From Sclerodactyla briareus (taxonomy: Eukaryota > Echinodermata > Holothuroidea > Dendrochirotida > Sclerodactylidae), in the NCBI GenBank assembly GCA_026419785.1, contig JAODTK010004732.1:62001-126000 (forward strand): a DNA stretch of 64,000 nucleotides, in the 5' to 3' direction. How positions within the stretch are numbered: position 1 is the first letter of the stretch; every line of letters starts with the position of its first letter. This document shows positions 45,390-54,999 of this stretch, piece after piece. A model generated the notes under the pieces. It did no database searches. It had not been told where the DNA came from and saw only the letters and a list, made by a program, of their open reading frames with translations. The translations under genes were made by a program, and so were the position numbers.

Positions 45390-46405
45390 GTCAGAGTTGG
45401 GGACTTGAGTCAGGCGTTAGTAACGCCTGTAGTTATGGTAACGCCGCGTTACCATAACTACCAATGGCTTGGTTGGCAGTTTGGCTGATAGTTGGCCTTT
45501 TACAACGGAACAGTGGCTAGATTCAGTCATTGTTCGACTGATTTTCGTTTAAATTTATTTGGGCGTAGAAAATCAATTTGGCCGCAAAGCATTGATTTCA
45601 TCTGGCAGCCCCGACTGTACGCTGCAATCACAATCGAATCATGGCGGCGAACGTACCAATTCCGAAGATAGTTTCGTTGGATACAAACAATACAAGGCTT
45701 CAGCGGAAAAGAGGACTGCTGTATGCACTACATGTAGCATCAAAATACCGGATGCTCCTTCTACAACGTTCAATTGTTTGTGCACTGAAAAAACCCATCC
45801 CAAAATCTGTTGTGGTCGTTTAGAGATCAACTTTATTTCCAGGGCAGCTGACTTTCAAAATTCAGCTTCCGGTTAACTGATTTGAGTAATTTCTAGATTC
45901 CTCTTCCAAACGATCTGAAGTGTAGAAACAGGATAGTCACAGTGAATGATTCCGAGTTATATGAATGTTGTTCCAAGAATAGGGAATTCTAACGTTGTCA
46001 AGACTTATCAATATGTCACCTTGAAACACTCCTTCGAAATAGCTTGAAATATTCGGGCAGTCCGGAGATAGAGCTGCATGCATTTCTGTGAAAATTTCCA
46101 AGACACAATAAACGTTTGGGACTTTGGAGACAGTATCAATTGGAACAATAACTTTTATTTGCTTTCCTCAGTTTCCTGGAACACCGTTACATCATTCGTA
46201 GCCTGCATCATTGTATTCAAACTTCAAAGACTTGAGACTTGACATGGGACTTGCTCATAGGGATGGACTTGACTCGAGACTCGACCTCTAAAGACTCGAG
46301 ACTTGACTTGAGACTCTGTCAGAATTTTCAATGTGACTTGAGGAACTTGCTGGTAAAGACTTGAGACTTGCAGCTAGAGACTTGTTGACAGTTCTGCCTC
46401 ATGTT
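45390..46405 (+). mobile_element. hAT-like transposon remnant with BED zinc finger
   Basis: It starts with 'gagttggggacttgagtc' and two adjacent palindromes (45412-45461). An ORF at 45559-45876 contains KRTAVCTTCSIKIPD ... STTFN...TEKTHPK, which resembles the BED zinc finger at the N-terminus of hAT transposases (C-x2-C ... N-x-x-x-H ... H). One expected histidine appears as cysteine. The right part (46220-46400) is made of 'gacttgagacttgac' iterations. No transposase catalytic core is seen. It lies in MORN4 intron 1. Confidence 0.6.
45429..45461. repeat. Perfect hairpin, 15-bp arms and 3-base loop
   Basis: 'gtagttatggtaacg' - 'ccg' - 'cgttaccataactac'. The preceding 45412-45430 'caggcgttagtaacgcctg' is a second palindrome with one central mismatch. 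Both lie at the left edge of the hAT-like remnant. Confidence 0.9.
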
Positions 46406-46409
46406 GCAC

Positions 46410-48090
46410 GTCTTTGAAGGACAGCAGCTAGCCAGAGCCACATCACACTATGGTAGTAGAGTATTGCCAAATAAAAGACCAATTGTGCCACAACATGCCA
46501 GAATAGAGAGAAATTGAAAGTTATTTCATCATGATGATACCAATGTCATTCTGCTGGTGAAACACCACAAGATGAGAAACTAACTTAAATTGATTGCAAA
46601 TGAATGTACCTATTGAGTGTATATATTCTCAACTGAACTATCTATCCCACAGTAGGAGCAAAGAGGAATTGAAGGGAACAACTTCATTTAGCATAATTCT
46701 ATGGGGGTTCGCTCCAGTGTTGGGGGCCTCGAGGCCATTTCCCCGCCTCGGCCACGGAAGCAAAATGGCCTCTGGCCCGTACAAGTCTACTTCAAATATT
46801 TGGTAACAAAATACTGCATAAAAGTTGTGAGTTTTGTTTCCAACAAATTTCCTAGAGGACACAGCCAGTTTGTGCCCAAGTTTTCTGATGAGCACAAACG
46901 TGTACAAAATAGTTAGCCATGGCCATCCCAGGGCGTGTTGGCCTACTGTGTTCAGGTGGGCGGTGTTCTCGAGCAAAGGCTTGTGCAACGACGGCACAAA
47001 ACATACATTCCAAATGCGTCAGTCTGAATGGGTTCTAAAGGGAGGAACAAATTATGATAGTTGTCTAGGTGATGAATATCCAGGTGATTGAATATTCATG
47101 AACTTATAGGCCCATTGGAGCGTATGTTACCAGAAAGAACTAGGGCATTATAAGAGAGGTTACAACAATTCTTTGGGATAGTGTGTCTTATCAATCACAA
47201 TGCTTATTCCCAATCAGTCACACTCACACTCTATGCTGTAAACAATCATTCTGTTGCGACAAACTGACTGATTGCGTTAATATGGCTGTCAGTCAATAAA
47301 GGCACGCATCAAATCATACAGAACTAAGATAATTGTTAACTGCTGATGAGCAACTGAAGTAGTTGGCTTGATGCCTTCAATCATTAGTTCGTTTTCAACT
47401 CTTTTATGAACAAGTTGAAAGGTGGAGGAGGAGCTGCATCTCCACTGAGCCAGTTCAGGACAGATGTGTGCTTCCGTTACATCCGCCCATGTGGTGTTAA
47501 ATATTTCAATTCAAATAAATAGTCTACCCTTATCGAGGTCATCTGTGACAGAGATTCGTTTATATCACTTTCCATTTCAAGCGTTTTAATTTTTAACAAG
47601 AACTTTATTCGTTAGTCATTTTCCCCGCTTGTCCATTGCTTGCCTTCGCCCAACAATTTCATGGACTCTTCTTGCAAGTGAGCATTCATTTGCTTCCATA
47701 TCCGAATCCCCATTCTTGGTTCGGTTTATTGTCCTTTTTTACTGTTTCATTGTGTGTTCTACATACGTTTCAATGTTTGTATCCTCCTATTATTCTTACC
47801 TTTTTATCTACAAGCATGTAATTTCCCTTGCTGGATTTAATGAAGTATATCTATCTATCTATCTATCTAAGATGAGACAGTTTTGAGGGTTTGCAATTCA
47901 CAAATTTGTATCATATGTTTGTACCAAATGTTACAGGTTTGTATGTTACAGTTATTTATATTCAGTCTCAGCACATATTCACTAATAAAATTGGTAAAGG
48001 TTAGTTGGTTTATGAAGACATTTACAAAGTGCGCTTGTCTTATGTCTGCAAGGTTGGGTGACAATTCTACCCAGTTGAAATTTAACGTTT
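46410..48090. other. MORN4 intron 1; no exon seen
   Basis: 46700-46780 carries 'gggcctcgaggccattt', a GC-rich element related in composition to the MITE at 50447. A (TATC)n tract lies at 47847-47869. Nothing coding was supported. Confidence 0.3.
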
Positions 48091-48550
48091 TTTAAATTCG
48101 TTCAGCAGGCCTCGGTCTCGGCATCGGATGGTGCGGCCTCGGGCGAGATGCCTCAGCTTCAGGCTCGAAGGTAGTGGCCTCGGCCTCAGAAGTAGCAGCC
48201 TCGGAAGTAGCGGCCTTGGACTAAAACAGTTGTCCGCGCCATAGTCACCCTTTCTCATTGGTCCCCCACCGAGCGTGCCGTCCCCTTAATCCCAGTGTCA
48301 TTGGTCCCCCCGTTAATTATTCTGTCTTCATTGTCCCTGTATCATTGGTCGACCCCTCCACTTCATGCTTCCGTCTTATTCGTCTCCCTTGTCATTGTCC
48401 TACTGTTTATTATTCCGTCTCATTAGTCCCCCCCGTTCATCATTCTGTCTCATTGGCCCCGAAAACAATGACATCGGGGAACGACGAGGACAGAGGACCA
48501 ATGAACGGAGACCAATGGAGACAGGGACATTGACGAGGGGGGATTTCCAA
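48090..48550. repeat. Tandem and inverted 'tcattggtcccc' repeats
   Basis: At least six imperfect copies of 'ccgtctcattggtccccc' plus 'gttcattattctgtct' are followed by inverted copies ('aggaccaatgaacggagacc' and on) at 48495-48530, so the block can fold back. 48110-48230 holds a separate 'gcggcctcgg' iteration. Confidence 0.7.
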
Positions 48551-49064
48551 TGTGGCACGGGGGACTATTACCCCATTCTATGTACTGTGCTTACATAATT
48601 TTGATATCCCAAATATACATACTTCAGTAGAACTTTTCTCTTTGTAAAAAATACCAAGCCATCAACTGCATGCCATAATGTTGGTAGAATGAGGGAGGTG
48701 TGAGAGGTCTCTTATTGTTGAATTCGACAGACGTACATGATTACCAGGAAAATATCACTCCAATCGATGTTCATGTTGAAATAATATTGATGAAAATCGG
48801 TGGCAAGTCACAGAAACTTGCAATCTTACTTGTGACTCATTGCCAGTTTTGTATCTATATCTAGCAATGTCCAATGAATTATAGCAAAATTTTGGAGAAC
48901 ATATACAACTTGAGCAGAATGCCTTTTTCTGGGTCTATACACAAATAGCAACGAATTTTGCTACTTTTTTTGCAATTTGTGGCATTACATTATTCGCTGG
49001 AGGTCGCAGGACGATAATGCTCCTCTGATTTTGTTATCCTATATGAATGATGCTCTTCACGTAC

Positions 49065-49131
49065 CCTCAACCCAGCTGCCCCGGTACTCCTCCCCGTCAG
49101 CATAGGTGAAGACTGACCTCGACATGACCAT
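49065..49131 (-). CDS. MORN4: MORN4 orthologue, exon 1 (start codon)
   Basis: Encodes MVMSRSVFTYADGEEYRGSW-V-E, then the donor 'gagg|gtacgt'. Vertebrate MORN4 has the same FTY-x-x-GEEYRG-x-W-x-EG start. Two in-frame ATGs (49131 and 49125) are possible; the second gives the closer N-terminal length. MORN4 is a small (~146-residue) protein made almost wholly of MORN repeats. In animals it binds the tail of class III myosins and accompanies them to actin-rich cell tips (retinophilin in fly photoreceptors). The four exons here predict about 150 residues once indels are allowed for. Transcription is towards the left. The exon at 52516 is divergent, 3.4 kb away. Confidence 0.9.
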
Positions 49132-50438
49132 CTACGTTCAGACCTCTGACCTTCGAAGAGAACAAAAGTGGAAATAAATAGTGGTGAAAGCATAGATGGA
49201 AAGGAAGTCTTTTGATGCAAGTGGCACGGCACACACCTCGGGTGCAAGTCACTGCTCTCAGTGGTATTCACAAAGAAATTGCTGAGTGTTGAACAATTAA
49301 GTAAGTAAAACTATTCCATCCCCCAACAAAAAAAAAAAAAGTGAAATAATAAGCGTGATTGTTACATATAAGACAGATACATGATGATAAGAGGTAGAAA
49401 GACAGATAAGAATGGCATCATGAGAGTTCACAGTATTAGAGTATGAAAGTTCAAAGGAGTGATGACAGGGTTCCTGCAGATTCTGGGCAATCAATTTCCA
49501 TGACTTTTCATGACAATAAGGAATTCACATGTCTTCGCTATGACATCTTGCACAGAAATTCAATTGAACATCTAAAAGAGAGCCCAAGTAACAACAGCAA
49601 ACAGCTGTGTGAAAGTAACAACATCACTTCATGAAGATATCCATGACTTTTCCATGACTCAACAACTTTTCACGAATTTCAAAACTTCTTCCAGGCCTGG
49701 ATTTTTATTGATGAAATTCCATGACTTTTCCAGGTTTTCCATGGGCGCAGGCACCTGGATGAGTAAACAAATGTCACAGCAGTTAAGAGATAGAGCAGAC
49801 TGCTATCCATCAAAACGCTAATTAGAGGATTTTCTGCACCTAGGAATCAGAAAGATTAGTGGAACGATTCATACTACATTCCATAAGCCCCATCCGCCCA
49901 CTCTGAGGGATTATTGCACTGCTGAGATGAAGAAACAATGGGAGACTCTTGTTGGAAAGGATGGCGTCGAACTTAAGACTCGATAACATGCTGGTACGTG
50001 AACTCCACTGTGGGAGGATCCTCTCCCAGAATACGATTAGCCTGTCTGATAACAGAATCAATGTGTTTCTTATCATTAGCAGTCACATTACCACACCAGC
50101 AATGTCATACAATATCTTGTCACGCTACAAATGACTGAATCATAAAAGGTAGTGAGGATATGACTGTCAATGTCAAACTTACTCATTCTATGGAGACAGA
50201 ACAATAGGGGTTTACTCTCTGCACCAAATTCCAATATGCTCATTGCCACAGTGCAGTTTATCATCAATAACAAATAATAAATAAATAATAAATCCTCCCC
50301 CTACGGAAGGGACACATGTTGAGGAAGTGTGGAACCTCATGAGTCATGAGGAGCCAAAATGGAACAAGAATGCCACTTCGCATATATTTTGCCTAATAAC
50401 AAACTCCTGTAAGAAAACGAGACGTTATGAAGGGTACG
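49132..50438. other. Upstream region of MORN4; nothing recognised
   Basis: Sequence 5' of the MORN4 start. 49490-49760 repeats 'ccatgacttttcatgac' phrases, a typical dispersed-repeat motif. No CpG-rich promoter block or TATA box stands out. Confidence 0.3.
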
Positions 50439-50446
50439 CCTATTAT

Positions 50447-50595
50447 CAGGGATGTAGTTGAGGCCGGCCAAGCGGCGGCCGGACACATTTCTTGAGTTTG
50501 TACACTGTATGTATGGCGGCCTCGAGCCAAAACGAGGCCGAGGCCGGGCGGGCCATGCAAATTCGGCCTCGAGGCCGGCCTCAACTACAACACTG
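50447..50595. mobile_element. 149-bp hAT MITE with perfect 8-bp target duplication
   Basis: Ends 'cagggatgtagttgaggccg' and, on the other strand, 'cagtgttgtagttgaggccg' (23-bp inverted repeats with three mismatches). It is flanked on both sides by the identical 8-mer 'cctattat' (50439-50446 and 50596-50603). Both the CAG(G/T)G-type terminus and the 8-bp duplication are hAT hallmarks. The interior is GC-rich with 'gaggccgaggccgg' runs and encodes nothing. The intact duplication suggests a young insertion. Confidence 0.93.
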
Positions 50596-51520
50596 CCTAT
50601 TATCCAAATATATAATTCTTGAAAAACACCAATTTCTAAGTTGTGTTGTCAATTGTTGAGGTGCAAGTAACAAGCCCCCCTTCCTAGATGGTTATCAAGT
50701 AAATGTAAACAGGCTAACATGTATACATGTGCCTAATGAATGTGTGAGGGAAACTGAAAACAGGGCAGATGCGTGTGTTGGGCAGAGGGCGAGTTGCACG
50801 TCATGTTGACACCATGAATGACTGGTGCCTGTTTTTTTAAACATTGTGGTGTCCAAAATTTGGCTGGTCAGTCGGCACCAGCAGTTCTTCTCAAGTATTT
50901 AACCTTTAATATTTTTTTCCAGTGCTTCATTATAAATTCCCCATTCTCTATGTACGAGGGTAATCCGATACCACTTCCTACCACCACTCGTCCCATGGTA
51001 TTGTTGCAGTGCCTATTGCGCCAAAATAATGAACATGCAGCTGTAGCCAGGTGTTCATCTGAGGTAGGCTTAGGCCTAGGGAGTCATCTGATTGGTTCAG
51101 TGTTCAGTGTTTATAATGCCTAGGGTGCAAGGATTGCAATCAACTTGTTATGAGGGCAAATTATGTTTTATGTTTCACCCACTCACCCGAATATAATATT
51201 CTGATTCTGGTGAGAGAGGACGATGGGTGGCCAGTTTTTGAGATGAGGTAGAAATTGCCAGAATTTGACTTATAGGCTAAAGGTTTGGTGCTCCACTTGT
51301 GGGTGCGACAGCCCCACAAGCTAAGGACCGTTCCCTATTAGTCCTGGGTTCCCTGTAATATGTCGAGTACATGTGGAGTGAATGTTTGGATAACAATTTG
51401 CGGTTACCCCACAGGCGGCTAGTCTACTTTTTATTTTAGGAGGGATCTCAAAAGTGAAAAGAGGAATTCACATTAACACTGAACAACCTCAGAACCCAAA
51501 TATGGTCTCATATGTTTTAT

Positions 51521-51812
51521 GAGAGCGTGAGTGGCCTAATTGGTCAAACTCCGAGCTCGTAATCCAGAGGTTGTGGGTTCGAGTCCACGTATTACCCTTG
51601 AGCAAGGTATTTATCTAAAACTGCTTCTCTCCACCAAGGAGTATAAATGGGAACCTGTTAGGAGCCCGAGTACACCGCGCTGATATAGCAGCCACATACT
51701 CTTTGGGATGTCAGAGTGCGTACCTGGTTCCAATGAGCAGGGGTAATGTTTTTTACCGCGCCTTGGAGCCGCTGTTAGCTGATCGTGCTCTATTAAAGAC
51801 TACATTATTATT
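51521..51812 (+). mobile_element. tRNA-derived SINE, full length
   Basis: Head 51521-51596 has A box 'tggcctaattggtcaaactc' and B box 'ggttcgagtcc'. The body contains 'ccttgagcaaggtatttat' and 'gtataaatgggaacctgtta', familiar from SINE2-type elements of marine invertebrates, and a tail ends in ATTATTATT. The head could be mistaken for a tRNA-Thr gene. Confidence 0.75.
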
Positions 51813-52482
51813 ATCTATATGCAATCATGCCCATAGTTCATACAGAAGAGGGCAGGACCAAAAAGATTGACCCCTGGGGTACACCATAATGTAGGAGGTC
51901 ATAATAGTGATATATTATACATATTTTTATATATGACTCGAAACCTAGTAATGGTTGTAGCAGTCTGTCTCAGACTCAATCAGTGTCTGTAAATAATAAA
52001 ATAGCAATGGAACTTCAATACGGCTAAGTCAGGGTAGTTAGGATACTGCCTTTGCAAAGTTAGGACTTTAACACTACAGTGGTTTCAGGCAAGAGGCTCA
52101 GGCTACTCCCTTGAAATCTGAAAAATAGCGTTCTTCAGATCATTTAAAGATCCTAATTAGAGCGTGTGTGATCTGACCCAGTCTGAAAAAGAAAATCAAA
52201 AATATATCACGGTAACCTTCGCCGCAACTCTTTTTGGTCTTTTTCTCACTTCCGGATTTGTTATCTATCTGCTACATCCCGTTGCACCTTGCACCTGTCG
52301 ATGGTCACATTATGTCCGTATGCATTGCTGGCATGGTCTGCACTCTGCATGCATTGTACGTACATAAGCAACGATGTAATTTGTAAGTAGTGCGAAATAT
52401 GTTACAGTTTACACAAGCAATGCAAACGTTGTGTGGTCGCGGTCATCAACGAACCCCCTTAATTTTTGTTTATGTTAATCAA

Positions 52483-52490
52483 TGACGTCA
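52483..52490. promoter_or_regulatory. Consensus CRE (TGACGTCA)
   Basis: A perfect palindromic CREB/ATF site 26 bases upstream of the ATG at 52516. Close spacing to a start codon with a consensus donor at the exon end suggests a core-promoter element. Function is inferred. Confidence 0.5.
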
Positions 52491-52515
52491 CCGGTATACG
52501 TCCATATTTATGAAA

Positions 52516-52618
52516 ATGGCCGTGTACGCGACATGCGCCAAGCAGCGCTGCCTACAAGAACGAAAACAGTTACGAAAAGAGCTCGAGAGGGGAAGGAAAA
52601 CCATCATCAGTTATATCG
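52516..52618 (+). CDS. Probable first coding exon, basic helical N-terminus, unidentified
   Basis: ATG in a fair context (aaaATGG), an open frame and a strong donor 'atcg|gtgagt'. It encodes MAVYATCAKQRCLQERKQL then RKELERGRKTIISYI, a charged, probably helical segment ending in a hydrophobic stretch. Phase out is 1. No family is recognised. The next exon is not established; a phase-compatible open segment follows a good acceptor at 60578, but its translation is not conserved in any way I can judge. Confidence 0.55.
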
Positions 52619-54000
52619 GTGAGTACTTCAGATCATTCGTGAAAAAATTCCGCTGAAATTCGGTCATTTGACTGCCCAAAACGGCCAAAATCTGGTGGGT
52701 TTTGTCACCCGGCTCAAGAGGGTGCCAGGTCCGTGAGGGACAGTGTGTATTATTTTAGTCTGTTGAATATGCCCTTTGGCTCTTCTGCTCATGATTATAC
52801 TCCGGTAGCTTGGTATTGTTAGCTTTTCACTCACATGAACAATCGATCGAATCGGACGTTAACTGCCCTAATATACGACCGAAATACATAATGAAATAGA
52901 GGTAAATTGGAAGCATTTCAAGGATAAAATATGTTAACCGGGGTGATCGAAAAATCACTCTTTGTAAAAGTAGGAACAAAGAAAGTGTCCTAAGTTAACC
53001 TTGGAGTCAAAAGAGGGCGTGAGGCCATTTGCCGTAATAGCGTTTACGTGAAGTGCATCCTTTTGTGAAGCCATTTGCAGAAAGAGGACTAGCATCTCTT
53101 TATCATGCACTGATATCAAATTAGTATGTCAAGCCCCAAAAGATATGGAGAAATAGTGTGTGAAATGGATGTAATCACAGTTGACTAGCTTAGGCTATGG
53201 CCTAGGCCTGAATGGCTGACTGAGTGTGTTGTATTAATACTGACTCTGATATTTAAAGTAATATTGATAAGAGAAAATTTCACTCTTTTAATGGAAATGT
53301 GTGTACGTTAGTGTTTGATATGTTTACTTTGTGGCTGTTTGGGGATTATTCATTCTCATTATGACCCATATTCAACTTGAAACTAGAAGCCATGCAGCAA
53401 TTGGAAGCTTTTCTTGTTAGTTACCCGATCACTTAGGGAATAAGCCTGGTCTGTTCCATTTGTTCTTCTGGGTTGTATTGGTGTAGTACTATAAAGGTTT
53501 TTTTGTTTTGGGGTTTTTTTAAGGCCTGGGCCGTGTCCTTTCTAGTCACGTAAACAGCAATAACCACTGTTTAGTTACCTTAGGTTCTCCACATAAGCCA
53601 ATAATTCGTTGATAAGTTCGTCATATTTGGTGGGAAAGACCCCCCCCCAATCAATTTCGGTGGAGCTGTTGTGATATCCACAAGCAACATTTTTGCCACG
53701 AGCAACTACAGAAAAAAAAGAATGATTTTCTCAAATATATGGTACAACTCCAGAATATCCAACCATCAACACATACCACTCTTCAGGTGTTGCATCGTTC
53801 TCAGGCGACTGCAGGTGCATGTTAATTATCAGCGCACACAGGGTGTGGGACTTTGTATTGAAGACGTCATTTGCTACATTACTTCTCAATACTTTTCCAC
53901 AGTGGATTCACTGACTGCTGCAAAAATAACTTCAAAAGTGACTTGTGCAATCTCTAGTTGTAGACCTCCAACTATGGAATGCATGGCGATGTTTGAGACA
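52619..54000. other. Intron of the plus-strand gene; nothing recognised
   Basis: Single-copy-looking AT-rich sequence with poly-C at 53641-53648. No supported exon. Confidence 0.3.
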
Positions 54001-54055
54001 CTCCTTTTTGTCTCGCCTGATGAAATTCAGGAGGAGACTTAGTTGTCAATATGGC

Positions 54056-54086
<31 letters not shown>

Positions 54087-54260
54087 GGCCTATGTCACAC
54101 TTTCTCATCAGCAGGATATCTCCGAAACGGTAAGACCGATTTTCATTTTTATGGAATTTCCTGGATGTAGTATCCGATTTGGTGACTGATTTGATTCGAT
54201 TTTGGGCACGGAAGCCACCAATCAAGTACCTGGGTAATTAGTTGTATTATTATTTATTTT
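54000..54260 (+). repeat. Dispersed repeat with (GT)n core
   Basis: 'tttttgtctcgcctgatgaa', (GT)n at 54055-54082, then 'atgtcacactttctcatcag' and 'caggatatctccgaaacggt'. The inverted copy is at 25640-25860. The 'tttttgtctcgcc' start also occurs at 289 and 6159, where the long repeat family begins. Confidence 0.65.
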
Positions 54261-54999
54261 GTAAGCTATTGTTTCGAGCGGTGCTATACAGCCATGTAAC
54301 TACTGAAGGTTATGGTGATTTGGTTAGCCATAATTTTCAGTGTGAAATATGCTAATTAAGTTGCCTAATCTGCATAAGTTATGCAAGCAAAACTAGTTGT
54401 AAAAAAATCCTCTTACAATACGAGGCATGTTGCGCATGAATGTGAACCAAAGAGGGTAATTTTTGACATCAGTCTTCTGAAAAATCTAATAATAAGGCAA
54501 ATAAAATATCTGTTTCTGTCCGCCGGTGTCTGACCTCATAAGTCATAACTGCACAGAAGATGGAACTGTCCCAAATTTCGGTATACCATTATAATCCAAG
54601 ATTTCCAACTTAGGCAGAAGTTGAATATTTTGTAGTTGCACTGGTGCAGTAGGCATGGTTGAGGGGGAGTGATCCCAACATGTGACTGTGTCAACTGAAA
54701 CCGCCACTCACATGGTTTATTATGAACATCAGGAATTGGATTGCTGATATAGGTACGTATGTAGGAAGAGAGTCGGCTATGTTCCAGCAAATGGAGACTA
54801 AAAATTTGAAACAAAATTCAACCAACGAATGGGTGAAAACTGGATTAGTAGCAGGGGTCGCCACAGGCGTTGCCCCCATACTGGCCGTCATGGAAAAAAA
54901 TGAATAAAAAAACAAAATAGTGAGTGATTGACTGAAAAAAATGTTCACAAGTTGACATTCACACTAGGCTTCAAAATTGTGCATCTTATAAATATATGC

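Noticed and set aside
51521-51596. Functional tRNA gene (Thr-like)
   Set aside because: The head continues into a SINE body and an ATT tail; acceptor-stem ends do not pair well.
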